Source of the DNA: Nocardia terrae
Lineage (GTDB): Bacteria > Actinomycetota > Actinomycetes > Mycobacteriales > Mycobacteriaceae
Direction of reading: 5' to 3'
Length of the DNA stretch: 64,000 nt
Assembly: GCF_009760405.1 (NCBI RefSeq)
Contig: NZ_WRPP01000010.1
Location: 1-64,000 of the forward strand
Position 1 is the first letter of the stretch; the number at the start of each line of letters is the position of its first letter. The translations under genes and the position numbers were made by a program. This document shows positions 16,619 through 25,912 of this stretch, in pieces. A model generated the notes under the pieces. It did not search any database, was not told the DNA's origin, and saw only the letters and a program-made list of their open reading frames with translations.

Positions 16619-17380
16619 ATGGGTTTCGGATCGCGGGACGTCGACAAGGGCGTCGTGCTGGTGCTGGGTGGGCGCAGTGAGATCGGGCTGGAGGTGGCGC
16701 GGCGGCTGTCGCCCGGCCGGGTGGTGATTCTGGCGGCGCGCCGCAGCGACCAGTTACAGAAACAGACCAAGGAGTTACTGATCGCCGAGGCGGCGGCGGT
16801 GCACTGCGTGGAGTTCGACGCCGACGACATGGCCGGTCACCAGCCGCTGCTGGAGAAGATCGTGGCCGAGCACGGGCGCATCGGCGTGGCGGTGGTGGCG
16901 TTCGGCATCCTCGGCGATCAGGCTCGCGCCGAGCAGGATCCGGCGCACGCGGTCGAGATCGTGACCACCGACTACGTCGCCCAGGTGAGCGTGCTGACCA
17001 GTCTGGCGAACCTGCTGCGCGAGCAGGGTGACGGCCAGATCGTGGTGTTCAGTTCCATCGCGGGCGTGCGGGTGCGGCGCGCCAACTACGTGTACGGCTC
17101 GGCCAAGGCGGGCCTGGACGGATTCGCCTGCGGACTGCAGATGGCGTTGGAGGACAGCGGAGTTCACCTGCTGATGGTGCGGTCGGGCTTCGTGATCGGG
17201 CGCATGACGGCGGGCATGAAACCGGCCATCATGTCCAGCACCCCCGATTCGGTCGCCGACGCCGTGGTGGCCGGACTGTATCGGCGGGCGCGCAGTGTCG
17301 ATGTGCCGCGCCGGATTCGGCTGCTGTTCATCGCCATGCGGTTCACCCCGTACGTGCTGTGGCGGCGGGCGCGCCGATGA
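16619..17380 (+). CDS. Short-chain dehydrogenase, Rv2073c-like
   Basis: The 253-aa SDR has a variant cofactor motif GGRSEIGLEVARRL near residue 17, an FSSIAGVRVRRANYVYGSAKAG stretch with the catalytic Ser and the YxxxK pair (Y of VYGSAK), and a hydrophobic, Arg-rich C-terminus (FIAMRFTPYVLWRRARR) that may associate with the membrane. The family includes DprE2-like enzymes, but the substrate is unknown. The stop overlaps the cobL start by ATGA, so the two are translationally coupled. Confidence 0.88.
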   Translation: MGFGSRDVDKGVVLVLGGRSEIGLEVARRLSPGRVVILAARRSDQLQKQTKELLIAEAAAVHCVEFDADDMAGHQPLLEKIVAEHGRIGVAVVAFGILGDQARAEQDPAHAVEIVTTDYVAQVSVLTSLANLLREQGDGQIVVFSSIAGVRVRRANYVYGSAKAGLDGFACGLQMALEDSGVHLLMVRSGFVIGRMTAGMKPAIMSSTPDSVADAVVAGLYRRARSVDVPRRIRLLFIAMRFTPYVLWRRARR

Positions 17381-18639
17381 GTGCGGTCCCGCCGGGCCTC
17401 GGATTCGGGCCGGATCGGCCGCTGGTGGTCGTCGGGATCGGAGCCGACGGCTGGGACGGCCTGGGCGGCCCGGCCCGGCGGGAGATCGCGGCGTGCGCGG
17501 TATTGCTGGGCTCCACACGGCAATTGGCGCTGATCCCGCAGGACCAGACCGGGGCGTTGCGGGTGTCGTGGCCGTCGCCGCTGGTGCCCGCGCTGCCGGG
17601 TCTGCTCGCCGAGCATGCCGGGCGGCGCGTCGTCGTGCTGGCCAGCGGCGACCCGATGTTCTTCGGCATCGGGGTGACCTTGACCAAACTCGTTGGCACG
17701 CAAGCCCTGCGGGTGCTGCCGCAACCCTCGTCGGTGTCGCTGGCCTGCGCACGGCTGGGGTGGGCGCTCAACGAGACGCCGGTGGTGAGCGCGGTCGGGC
17801 GGCGGGTGGAGACGGTGCTGCCCGAATTATCGGACGGGCGCCGGATTCTCGTGCTCAGCTCCGACGAGCAGACGCCCGTTCAGGTCGCCGACCTGTTGGC
17901 GCACAATGGTTTCGGTCAATCGGCGCTCACCGTGCTGGAACAGCTGGGCGGGCCGGGTGAGCGGGTTCTCAGCGGCACCGCCGCGAAGTGGGATCACCTG
18001 GCCGGCGACGCGCTGAACATCGTCGCCATCGAATGCGTCGCCGATCCGGCCGCCCCGCGCCTGACCCGCATCCCCGGGCTGCCCGATACCGCCTACGGCG
18101 GCGACGGCCAGCTCACCAAGGCCGAGGTGCGCGCGCTCACGCTGTCGGCGCTGGCCCCCGCGCCCGGCGAGCTGCTGTGGGATGTGGGCGGCGGCTCGGG
18201 CACCGTCGCCATCGAATGGTGCCGCACGCATCCGGCCTGCCGCGCCGTCGCTTTCGAACGCATGGACAGCCGCCGCGACCAGATCGCCGCCAACGCCTCC
18301 GGTCTGGGTGTTCCGCAGATCGAGGTGCTCGGCGCCGCGCCGGAGTCGTTCGCCGGGGTCCCGGCGCCGGACGCGATCTTCCTCGGCGGCGGGCTCACCC
18401 AGGACGGCATGTTCGACGCCTGCTGGCGGGCACTGCGCCCGGGCGGGCGGCTGGTGGCCAGCGCGGTGACCGCGGAATCGGAGGCGTTGCTGCTGCGCCT
18501 GTCCGGGCTGCACGGTGGTGCGCTGCGCCGCTTCCAGATCTACCGCGGCGAGCCGCTGGGCGGGTTCACCGCGTGGCGGCCGCAGCTCCCGGTGGCGCAC
18601 TGGTCGGTGGTGAAACCGGCGGCGGCGCAGCGTCAGTAG
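17377..18639 (+). CDS. cobL: Precorrin-6Y C5,15-methyltransferase (decarboxylating)
   Basis: CobL methylates precorrin-6Y at C5 and C15 and decarboxylates the C12 acetate in aerobic cobalamin synthesis. The 420-aa protein is the full fusion: an N-terminal CbiE-type tetrapyrrole methylase (VVVGIGADGWDGL, VVVLASGDPMFFGIG) to about residue 210, and a C-terminal CbiT-type SAM domain (LLWDVGGGSGTVAIEW, IFLGGGL). It overlaps the SDR by 4 bp. Its 3' end overlaps the convergent PPOX gene by 7 bp. cobK and a cobJ-type gene lie 44 kb away at the other end of the window. Confidence 0.96.
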   Translation: MSAVPPGLGFGPDRPLVVVGIGADGWDGLGGPARREIAACAVLLGSTRQLALIPQDQTGALRVSWPSPLVPALPGLLAEHAGRRVVVLASGDPMFFGIGVTLTKLVGTQALRVLPQPSSVSLACARLGWALNETPVVSAVGRRVETVLPELSDGRRILVLSSDEQTPVQVADLLAHNGFGQSALTVLEQLGGPGERVLSGTAAKWDHLAGDALNIVAIECVADPAAPRLTRIPGLPDTAYGGDGQLTKAEVRALTLSALAPAPGELLWDVGGGSGTVAIEWCRTHPACRAVAFERMDSRRDQIAANASGLGVPQIEVLGAAPESFAGVPAPDAIFLGGGLTQDGMFDACWRALRPGGRLVASAVTAESEALLLRLSGLHGGALRRFQIYRGEPLGGFTAWRPQLPVAHWSVVKPAAAQRQ

Positions 18640-19148
18640 GGCAGGGCGAGCGGGCCGGGTTCGAACACCGTCACCAGCACGACGAGATTGCCGTACGGGG
18701 CCGAACCGTTGGCCATGCGATGCGCCATGCGCGCCAGGGAGGTCCGCCACCGGTACTTGGCCTCGATCTCGGCTTGGACGCGCGGCACGAAGGTGCCCGC
18801 GCTCACCAGGCGCGCGACGCCCTGCAGCTGCCTGGTCCCGAGCACCGGATTGCCGCGCCAATCGCCGGGCTGCACCAGCACTCGGCCGTCGTGGGCGAGC
18901 TGCTCGGCCTCGACGGAGTACGAGGAGGTGCGGAAGGCGAGGCCGTTGTCGCCGATCGGCACCACCAGCCGGGGCACGGTGACCAGCTGCCGCGGACCGG
19001 TGGTTCTGGTCACCAGGACGGTCTTCGCCTCGTGCCACATCGCCGCGGCGGCGGAGTGCGCCCGTCGTTCGGGCTCGGGTGCGGGGGTGGACGCGGGCCG
19101 GGCGAACTGGGTCCGGGCGGCCGCCGGGTCAATCATCAGGTCTGTCAT
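18633..19148 (-). CDS. PPOX-fold (F420/FMN) family protein
   Basis: The 171-aa product looks like a pyridoxamine-phosphate-oxidase-type split barrel (VTVPRLVVPIGDNGLAFRT, VLVQPGDWRGNPVLGTRQ), of the F420-linked group common in actinobacteria. The cofactor and substrate are unknown. I prefer the ATG at 19148, which follows GGAAGGATCGAAGG; the frame is open to 19250. The gene converges on cobL and shares 7 bp with its end. Confidence 0.7.
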   Translation of the reverse strand: MTDLMIDPAAARTQFARPASTPAPEPERRAHSAAAAMWHEAKTVLVTRTTGPRQLVTVPRLVVPIGDNGLAFRTSSYSVEAEQLAHDGRVLVQPGDWRGNPVLGTRQLQGVARLVSAGTFVPRVQAEIEAKYRWRTSLARMAHRMANGSAPYGNLVVLVTVFEPGPLALPY

Positions 19149-19685
19149 CGCCTTCGATCCTTCCGTGCCGAAATCCATGTGGATCGGTGCCGGGCGCGGA
19201 GCGAGACGGGCATCGGGCCCGCCCACGACGGTAGCCGTGAATTCGCTCACTGAGGCGACGCGACCATTTCACTGTGTGCTGTCCCGGCCTCTTGGCGCAA
19301 GAGCGACACACGCGGTGGCCCATCGAGTTTCACCACGTGGACACCGTCGGCCACCCTGCCCCAACACTTCTCGACCACCATCGGTCGATCTCCTTCGATA
19401 CTCCAGAGATTCGGGCAATCCGGCAACGATGCTGGTCAGAGCGGTGCAGCGGGTGTAGCCGGAACGTCACTCGAATCGGTACCCGCGGCCAGGACATCGG
19501 TACTCGAGGCGGAGGCGGCGATAGCTGTGTGTCAGCGACAGTGAGATCGGCCGCTCCAGGGGCGGTCGTCGCACAACCGCAGGATGTGGAGGGTGAACAG
19601 TGACGGTGGTTACCTACGCGGCCATCGGCGGGAACCGTGGTTCGATGGTTCCCGGACGTGTGCCGTACCCCGGGCAGGAGGCCCA
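19149..19685. other. 537-bp divergent intergenic gap, no gene seen
   Basis: The gap lies between the PPOX-fold gene and the histidine kinase. Short open frames here have unlike-actinobacterial codon use and no domains. GTGTGCTG and CGACACAC around 19276-19315 hint at an imperfect inverted repeat, but no promoter is convincing. Confidence 0.4.
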
Positions 19686-20834
19686 GTGAATCCCAGTCGG
19701 GTCGATCGGCGCGGCCGGATCCTCGCGGGTTCGGCCGCGCTGGCCGTCGCGCTCGTCGGGGTCGCGGAGGCGCTGATCAGCATCCACGCCAACGTGTTTC
19801 CCAATCGGGGGACGCTGATACCGATCGTGGTGATGACCGCGGTCGCGGTCGGACTGTGCCGGCGATGGCCGGGTGTCGCGGTGGCGCTGGTGTGGTTGCT
19901 GCTCGGATACCACGCGATCACCGCCGCACCGCTGCTGTATGCCGAGGTCGCGCTGGCGGCGGTGCTGTTCGCCGGGACTCGCTGGGGTCGCCTCGGCACC
20001 TCGATGGCGGGTGCGCTGGCGGCCGCGGTCATCGGGGTGCTGGCGGTCTGGAGTCTCGGCTCCTATTCGGCCCTGCTGTTCATCACGTTGTTGGGCGGGG
20101 CGTGGCTGGCCGGGCTGGCGCTGCGCCGTTCGGCCGATCGCGCAGACGCGTCGCTGGCTTCCCAGCGGGCGGCCGAGGCCGAGACCGAGCAGGCGCATCG
20201 CGAGCGGGAACAGGCCAGGGAGATCGCCCGGCTGCGTGAGGAGCAGGCGCAGCTGGCCCGCGACGTGCACGATGTGGTCGGGCATTCGCTGGCCGTGATA
20301 CTGGCGCAGGCGGAATCGGCGCAGTTCCTCGGCGCGGACGACGGTGCCGCGCTGCGGGATTCGCTGGCGAACATCGCGACGCTGGCCCGCGCCTCGCTGC
20401 GCGATGTCCGGCAGGTGCTCACCGCGAACGACGCTCCTGACACCGGGCCGGGTGAGCTGCGCACCTTGGTCGAAGGGGTGCGCGCGGGCGGGTACGAGAT
20501 CTCCTTCGACGAGACGGGCCCCGCGCGGACCCTGCCGCCGGATCTGGCCACCGTCGCCTACCGGGTGGTTCAGGAGATGCTCACCAACGCGATCCGGCAC
20601 GGCAGCCGCGAGTCACCGGTCGTGGTCGAGGTGGAGTGGGCCGGGGAATTGCGCATCCGGACTGTCAACGCGGTAGCGGAGCCGGAAACCGGCTCGGGTG
20701 GAAGCGGACTCGACGGCATGCGCCGGCGGGTGGAATCCGTCGGCGGCCGCCTGGAGATCCGGCGCGAGGACACGCACGAACCGTCCACCTTCTCCGTGAT
20801 CGCGTGGATCCCCGTGCGTAGGCTCGTCGCGTGA
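19686..20834 (+). CDS. Sensor histidine kinase, NarL-system (HisKA_3) type
   Basis: The 382-aa kinase has about four to five membrane segments in residues 10-165, a short coiled coil (AAEAETEQAHREREQAREIA), the HisKA_3 phospho-acceptor motif ARDVHDVVGHSLAVI near residue 200 and a HATPase domain (EMLTNAIRHG, GGSGLDGMRRRVE). There is no large extracellular sensor, so it probably senses membrane state or envelope stress. The GTG at 19686 follows GGCAGGAGG. It overlaps the regulator gene by GTGA. Confidence 0.9.
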   Translation: MNPSRVDRRGRILAGSAALAVALVGVAEALISIHANVFPNRGTLIPIVVMTAVAVGLCRRWPGVAVALVWLLLGYHAITAAPLLYAEVALAAVLFAGTRWGRLGTSMAGALAAAVIGVLAVWSLGSYSALLFITLLGGAWLAGLALRRSADRADASLASQRAAEAETEQAHREREQAREIARLREEQAQLARDVHDVVGHSLAVILAQAESAQFLGADDGAALRDSLANIATLARASLRDVRQVLTANDAPDTGPGELRTLVEGVRAGGYEISFDETGPARTLPPDLATVAYRVVQEMLTNAIRHGSRESPVVVEVEWAGELRIRTVNAVAEPETGSGGSGLDGMRRRVESVGGRLEIRREDTHEPSTFSVIAWIPVRRLVA

Positions 20835-21499
20835 ACGACACCGACGACATCCGGGTGCTGCTGGTCGACGACCAGGAGCTGTTCCGCACCGGCGTCGCGG
20901 TGATCATCGACGCGCAGCCGGGCATGCGGGTGGTGGGCCAGGCCGCCGACGGTTTCGAGGCGCTGAACCAGGTCGACACTCTCGACCCCGACGTGGTGCT
21001 CATGGATCTGCGCATGCCCGAACTCGACGGCGTCGAGGCCACCCGCCAGCTCTTCGCCCCCGACCGCGCCGCCCGCCGCACCAAGCCGCTGCGCGTGCTG
21101 GTGCTGACCACCTTCAACCTCGACGACCGCGCGGCCACCGCGATCCGCTACGGCGCCAGCGGGTTTCTGCTCAAGGACACCACCCCGGTCATGCTGTGCG
21201 AGGCGATCCGCACCGTGCACAGCGGCAATGCCGTCCTCGCGCCCACCGACCTGGCCACCCTGCTCGACGGCCGTTTCCGCACCCAAACCCCCGTTCCCGC
21301 CGAATATGCCACGCTCACCGATAAGGAGCGCGAAGTCTTCGCCGCCGTGGCGAAGGGCAACTCCAACCAGGAGATCGCCGGTCTGATCTTCGCGAGCGAA
21401 TCCACGGTGAAAACCCACGTGGGCGCCATCCTCCGCAAACTGGGCCTGCGCGACCGCGTCCAGATCGTCGTGTTCGCCCACGAGCACGGACTGGCCTGA
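20831..21499 (+). CDS. LuxR-type response regulator, partner of the upstream kinase
   Basis: The 222-aa protein has a receiver domain (VLLVDDQELFRTGV, phospho-acceptor Asp in DVVLMDLRMPE) and a C-terminal LuxR-type helix-turn-helix (TDKEREVFAAVAKGNSNQEIA). It starts at a GTG that overlaps the kinase stop by 4 bp. Targets are unknown; the downstream MurJ-like gene, 65 bp further on, is a candidate by proximity only. Confidence 0.93.
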   Translation: MNDTDDIRVLLVDDQELFRTGVAVIIDAQPGMRVVGQAADGFEALNQVDTLDPDVVLMDLRMPELDGVEATRQLFAPDRAARRTKPLRVLVLTTFNLDDRAATAIRYGASGFLLKDTTPVMLCEAIRTVHSGNAVLAPTDLATLLDGRFRTQTPVPAEYATLTDKEREVFAAVAKGNSNQEIAGLIFASESTVKTHVGAILRKLGLRDRVQIVVFAHEHGLA

Positions 21500-21564
21500 G
21501 CCCGGGCACCGCGAATTTCTCCGTAGCCTGGTCGGGTTGGTGATCATCCGGTCGAGGAGGCGCG

Positions 21565-23244
21565 TTGCACGATTACGGCAGTTTTCCGACGCAGCCGTTG
21601 CCGGTCCAGCGCGACCGGCGTGACGCGGAACCGGTGCGGTTCAAAGGTATCGGGGGCCGTTCGGAGTCGGAGGGATTGGCGCGGGCCGGTCGTGGGGTCG
21701 CCGTGGCGAGCATGGTCAGCCGGGTGACCGGGTTCGCGCGGACGCTCGCGGTGGCCGCGGTGTTGGGGACGGCCGCGGTCGGTGACGCTTTCAATGGCGC
21801 GAACAATCTGCCGAACATGGTTTACGAGCTGCTGCTGGGCGGCGTGTTGGCCAGTGCCGTCGTCCCGGTGCTGACGCGGGCGCGCCGTCACGGGCGGCAG
21901 CGCTCGCGTGAGTTCACGCAGCGGGTCCTGCTGGCGGCGGTGTTGCTGCTGGCGGTGGTCACGGCGGTCACGGTGGCCTGTGCGCCGTTGATCGTGCATG
22001 TCTTCATCGCCGATTCCGGGCAGCGCCGGCTGGCTACCGCGCTGGCGTATCTGCTGCTGCCGCAGATCTTCTTCTACGGGGTCACCGTGATCGTCGGCGC
22101 GGTGCTCAATGTGCGCGACAGCTTCGCCGCGGCGGCGTGGGCCCCGGTGATCAACAACGTGATCGTCCTGGGCACCTGCGCCGTCTTCGTACTGCTGCCC
22201 GGACCGGTCACGCTGACACCCGCGACCATGACCTCCGCTCAGGTGCTGACGATCGGTCTGGGCGCCACCGCGGGCATCGTCGGCCAGTCGGTGTGGATGG
22301 TCGCGGCCCTGCGGCGCAATGGGTTCCGATGGAGCTGGCGGGCGCGACCGGTGCCCTACACGTGGCGTCCGGTGCGGGCGGCGGTGCCCATCGCGGGCTG
22401 GCTGCTGGTGTACGCCGCCATCAGCCAGCTCGGCGTGGCGATCACCATGCGCGTCGCGTTCGACCACGAGGGAGTGTCGATCAGTTCCTATGCCGAACTG
22501 CTGTTCCAGGTCCCATACGGCATTCTCGCGGCGTCGGTGCTGACGGTGCTGATGCCGCGCATCTCGCGGGCGGCGGCGGTGGGCGACGATTCCGCGGTCC
22601 TGGCCGACCTCGCGCGCGGTGCGCGCTACCTCTCGACCGCCCTGATCCCGGTCAGCATGGCGCTGAGCCTGTTCGGACCGGTTTTCGCGGCCCTGGTCTT
22701 CACCGGGCGTGTCGACCCCGCCTCCGCACACCTGATCGGCATCGCGGTGGCGTGCTCCTCCTTCGGCCTGGCCCCGTTCGCGCTGGTCATGTTGCAGATG
22801 CGAGTCTTCTACGCCCACAACGACACCCGTACCCCGGCACTGATCAATCTCGTCATGGTCGCCACCAAGCTCGCCGCGTTGGCCCTGGCCACGGCCCTGC
22901 TCCCAGCGCAGGCGGTCGTCGTGATGCTCAGTGTCGCAAGCTCACTCGCCTACACCGCGGGTGCGGCGACAGGTCATGTGCTGTTGCGCCGCCGCCACGG
23001 TCTGCTCGGATTCACCGCCGTGGCCGCGACCGCGCACCGCGTCCTGTGGGCCACCGCCGTCGCGGGCGTGGCGGGTTTCGCCGCCGTGCTGCTGACGAAC
23101 ATCACCGTCACGACCCCGACCCTCGACCATCTGACCGCGCTCGGTGCGGGCGGTCTCGTCGCCACGGCTGCTTTCCTGCTGGCCGCCAAGCTGATCGGCA
23201 TTCCCGAAATCCGGACGGCGCGGACCTTGTTGACCCGCGCGTGA
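21565..23244 (+). CDS. MurJ/MviN-like lipid flippase
   Basis: The 559-aa integral membrane protein has about 14 hydrophobic segments and the MviN hallmark near residue 40-80 (VSRVTGFARTLAVAAVLG, NGANNLPNMVYELLLGG). The family moves lipid II across the membrane for peptidoglycan synthesis; many actinobacteria also have a larger MurJ with a pseudokinase domain, so this shorter protein may be a paralogue. It starts at TTG 21565, preceded by GAGGAGG. Confidence 0.85.
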   Translation: MHDYGSFPTQPLPVQRDRRDAEPVRFKGIGGRSESEGLARAGRGVAVASMVSRVTGFARTLAVAAVLGTAAVGDAFNGANNLPNMVYELLLGGVLASAVVPVLTRARRHGRQRSREFTQRVLLAAVLLLAVVTAVTVACAPLIVHVFIADSGQRRLATALAYLLLPQIFFYGVTVIVGAVLNVRDSFAAAAWAPVINNVIVLGTCAVFVLLPGPVTLTPATMTSAQVLTIGLGATAGIVGQSVWMVAALRRNGFRWSWRARPVPYTWRPVRAAVPIAGWLLVYAAISQLGVAITMRVAFDHEGVSISSYAELLFQVPYGILAASVLTVLMPRISRAAAVGDDSAVLADLARGARYLSTALIPVSMALSLFGPVFAALVFTGRVDPASAHLIGIAVACSSFGLAPFALVMLQMRVFYAHNDTRTPALINLVMVATKLAALALATALLPAQAVVVMLSVASSLAYTAGAATGHVLLRRRHGLLGFTAVAATAHRVLWATAVAGVAGFAAVLLTNITVTTPTLDHLTALGAGGLVATAAFLLAAKLIGIPEIRTARTLLTRA

Positions 23245-23282
23245 CGCGCGGCCGCCACAATCGGATGCGGTTTACTGGCGGC

Positions 23283-23765
23283 ATGGCTTTACTGGGTCGA
23301 TTGGTCTCCGCCGGAGCGCAATTCGCGAATCGGCGGGGAGTGTATCTGGGGCGGCGGTCCACGAGAATCCATGTGCGCGTGTACCGCTGGAGCCGAGGGC
23401 GGGTCGGCGGAAACTTCACCGGCTACCGCGAAGGCAAACTCCTGCTGCTCGAGCACGTGGGCGCCAGGAGCGGCGTCACGCGGACCTCACCGCTCATGTA
23501 CGTGGAAGACGGTGCGGCGGTGGCGGTCGCGGCGTCGAAGGCGGGCCAACCCGAGCATCCCGGGTGGTATCACAACCTGATCGCCCACCCGGACACCACG
23601 ATTCAGATCGGCGGCGAGGTGCGGCCGGTGCGAGCAAGGGTGGCGAATCCGGCCGAACGGGAGCGGCTGTGGCCGCGATTCGTGGCGACCGTGCCGGACT
23701 TCGCCTTCTACCAACGGCATGCGGGAACCCGGACCATACCGGTCGTTCTGCTCGAGCCGCGCTGA
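23283..23765 (+). CDS. Ddn-like F420-dependent nitroreductase family protein
   Basis: The 160-aa product has the deazaflavin-dependent nitroreductase pattern: LLLLEHVGARSGVTRTSPLMY, VAASKAGQPEHPGWYHNL, and the C-terminal FAFYQRHAGTRTIPVVLLEPR. The family includes the pretomanid activator Ddn and probably reduces quinones with F420H2. The ATG at 23283 was chosen; another lies 18 bp upstream (23265). Confidence 0.88.
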   Translation: MALLGRLVSAGAQFANRRGVYLGRRSTRIHVRVYRWSRGRVGGNFTGYREGKLLLLEHVGARSGVTRTSPLMYVEDGAAVAVAASKAGQPEHPGWYHNLIAHPDTTIQIGGEVRPVRARVANPAERERLWPRFVATVPDFAFYQRHAGTRTIPVVLLEPR

Positions 23766-23830
23766 CGGCACAGCGTCTGGAACGACGTTGTTTGACCTGT
23801 TGGCGGCCGGTTTCGCCTAGGCTGACCGGA

Positions 23831-24715
23831 GTGAGTGCTGCCGCGTCGCGAACGATTGCTTTGCCGCACTGCCGGGTGAGCTATGCCGAGTACGGTGCGG
23901 ACCACGGAACGCCGGTGCTGTATTGCCACGGCGTACCCGGAACACATTTGGAAGGTGAGGCTTTCGACGAAGCCGGCGCCGCCGCGGGAAGACGGATCCT
24001 GGCGGTGGACCGTCCCGGCATGGCCGAGTCGTCGCTACCGGCGGGGGAGCGGGTGGTCGACTGGGTCGACACCGTGGCCGCGCTGGCGGATCGGCTGGAA
24101 CTGGACCGCTTCGCCGTCATCGGGGTCAGTGGCGGCGGGCCTTTCGCGCTGGCCATCGCCGCCCGGCTGCCCGATCGCGTGACCGGAGTCGCGCTCGTCT
24201 CCGCGCCCGCGCCGCCGGGCGAACAGGCCGATGCCGCCGAGCTGGACCCGGTGGCCCGCCGCCGTCGCCGCGGACTCAATGTGCTTCGGCGCGTGCCGTT
24301 CCTGGTGCACCCGATGGCCATGGAGATGTCACTGGTGATCCGCCGCCAGAAGGGCGTCGCCGGACTGGTCGCGCAAATGGCGCCGGTCGACCGCGACCGC
24401 GTCGAGGGCGACCCCGACCTGACCGCCAAACTCGAGGCCAACCTGCGCCGCAGCTTCGAACAGGGCAGCCGCGGCTTCGCCACCGACATCCGCCTGGTCT
24501 TCACCCGCGACTGGGGCTTCACTCTCGCGGAAGTGACCGTGCCCGTGCAGATCTGGCACGGCGACGCCGACGGCAATGTCCCCGTCGACGACGCCCACCG
24601 GCTCGCGGCCGCGCTCCCGCACGGCGAACTCCACCTCGTCGATGGGGCGGGTCATCTGCTGTTCGTCGACCGCCCGGCCGATATCCTGGCCTCACTCGGC
24701 ACCGATCGGTCCTGA
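23831..24715 (+). CDS. Alpha/beta hydrolase
   Basis: The 294-aa protein has an oxyanion region (LYCHGVPGTHLEG), the nucleophile elbow GVSGGGPFALA (Ser near residue 102), a late Asp (WHGDADGNVPVDDA) and His (VDGAGHLLFVD). It is a cytoplasmic esterase/hydrolase of unknown substrate. The GTG at 23831 is the likely start. The adenylate kinase gene follows after 38 bp. Confidence 0.88.
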   Translation: MSAAASRTIALPHCRVSYAEYGADHGTPVLYCHGVPGTHLEGEAFDEAGAAAGRRILAVDRPGMAESSLPAGERVVDWVDTVAALADRLELDRFAVIGVSGGGPFALAIAARLPDRVTGVALVSAPAPPGEQADAAELDPVARRRRRGLNVLRRVPFLVHPMAMEMSLVIRRQKGVAGLVAQMAPVDRDRVEGDPDLTAKLEANLRRSFEQGSRGFATDIRLVFTRDWGFTLAEVTVPVQIWHGDADGNVPVDDAHRLAAALPHGELHLVDGAGHLLFVDRPADILASLGTDRS

Positions 24716-24753
24716 CCGATACCCTCGAGGTTCGACGGAAGGGAAGCGCCCCA

Positions 24754-25317
24754 ATGCGTTTGGTTATTCTGGGCCCCAACGGATCCGGCAAGGGCACGCA
24801 GGCGAAACTGCTGAAGGACGAGCTCGCCATCGCGCACATCTCGACCGGTGAACTGCTGCGCGCCGCCGTCGCGGCGGGCACCCCGCTGGGCCGCGAGGCC
24901 GAACAGATGGTGGAATCCGGCGGTCTGGTCCCCGACGATCTGGTGTTGAAGATGCTCGACGAGCGCCTCGCCGAGGCCGATGCGTCCCGGGGTTTCATTC
25001 TCGACGGCTACCCGCGCACCCTGGCGCAGGCCCGAGCCCTGGACACACTGCTGACCCGCACCGGACGGATGCTGGATCGTGTTGTCGAGCTGGAGGTTTC
25101 GGACACGGTCATCCTCGAACGCTGCGCGGCCCGCTTCGCGATCGAGCACCGTCGCGACGACGACCCCGAGGTGGTCCGCTCCCGACTGGCCCTGTACCGC
25201 ACCAACATCGCCCCGATCGTCGAGTACTACCGTCCGCGCGGCCTGGTCGCCACCATCGAGGGCACCGGCGAGGTGGACGACATCCTCGCGCGTATCCTCG
25301 CGACGGTGCCGAAGTAG
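24754..25317 (+). CDS. adk: Adenylate kinase (short-LID, probable second copy)
   Basis: It interconverts ATP+AMP and 2 ADP. The 187-aa product has the P-loop GPNGSGKGTQAKLL, the AMP motif HISTGELLRAAV, FILDGYPRTLAQA and a short LID region (ERCAARFAIEHRRDDDPEVVRSRLALY). The usual P-loop of this family is GxPGxGKGT; here Asn-Gly-Ser replaces Pro-Gly-Ala. The gene is not next to secY or map, where the housekeeping adk usually lies, so this is probably a paralogue. It converges on a MarR gene with a 7-bp gap. Confidence 0.87.
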   Translation: MRLVILGPNGSGKGTQAKLLKDELAIAHISTGELLRAAVAAGTPLGREAEQMVESGGLVPDDLVLKMLDERLAEADASRGFILDGYPRTLAQARALDTLLTRTGRMLDRVVELEVSDTVILERCAARFAIEHRRDDDPEVVRSRLALYRTNIAPIVEYYRPRGLVATIEGTGEVDDILARILATVPK

Positions 25318-25324
25318 TTCGGGC

Positions 25325-25774
25325 TCAAGCAGTTTCGCGAGCGGTGGCCAGGATCGCGGCAATGGCCGGGTCACCGGCCGCGGCCTCGTCGAGCGCGGCG
25401 CTGAGCGTCTCGTCGTAGGTGGCGCGGGCCTGCTGATAGCGGGTGCGGCCCGCGTCGGTGATGACCGTGTAGACCCCGCGCTTGTCGTCCGGGCACAGAT
25501 CGCGATAGGTGAACTCCGCCGCGTTGAGCCGGCCGACCAGCCGGGTGACCGAACTCTGATTGAGGCCGAGCTTGTCGGCCAGCTCCTGCATGCGCAGCTC
25601 GTCGTTGTCGGCCTGATCGAGAAAGCTCAACGCCCGATACTCCGACAGTCCCAGCCCGTGCCGCCGCTGCAGCGCGCTCGAGAGCCGGTTCTCCACCTGC
25701 GCGTGCAACACCAGCATGCGGTTCCACGCCCGCGTGTCCGGGCTGGTCTTCGTGGCTTCGACCTGCGATGACAT
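25325..25774 (-). CDS. MarR-family transcriptional regulator of the SMR pair
   Basis: The 149-aa protein has the MarR winged helix (LGLSEYRALSFLDQ, LADKLGLNQSSVTRLVGRL, wing CPDDKRGVYTVITDAGR). It is divergent from two SMR exporter genes. Two operator-like sites lie in the 138-bp gap, so it probably represses the exporters and itself in response to a cationic ligand. Confidence 0.9.
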   Translation of the reverse strand: MSSQVEATKTSPDTRAWNRMLVLHAQVENRLSSALQRRHGLGLSEYRALSFLDQADNDELRMQELADKLGLNQSSVTRLVGRLNAAEFTYRDLCPDDKRGVYTVITDAGRTRYQQARATYDETLSAALDEAAAGDPAIAAILATARETA

Positions 25775-25839
25775 CGATCAACTCCTCGAACTGACAGGTG
25801 GCCGAACGGGTTTCGTCTGCCCGCTCTTGACACAAGCTT

Positions 25840-25891
25840 ACATGTACATGCATGCTTTCTGTCGTCGGAAAGTGCTTGCATATACATACAA
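25840..25891. promoter_or_regulatory. MarR-type operators upstream of the SMR genes
   Basis: A perfect palindrome CATGTACATG lies at 25841-25850. A 16-bp imperfect palindrome TTGCATATACATACAA lies at 25876-25891, with the TTG...CAA ends typical of MarR sites. The region is unusually AT-rich and follows a TTGACA (25827-25832) that could be a -35 box. Binding here would block transcription towards 25913. Confidence 0.6.
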
Positions 25892-25912
25892 CTACTGAAG
25901 GGGTCGATACCC

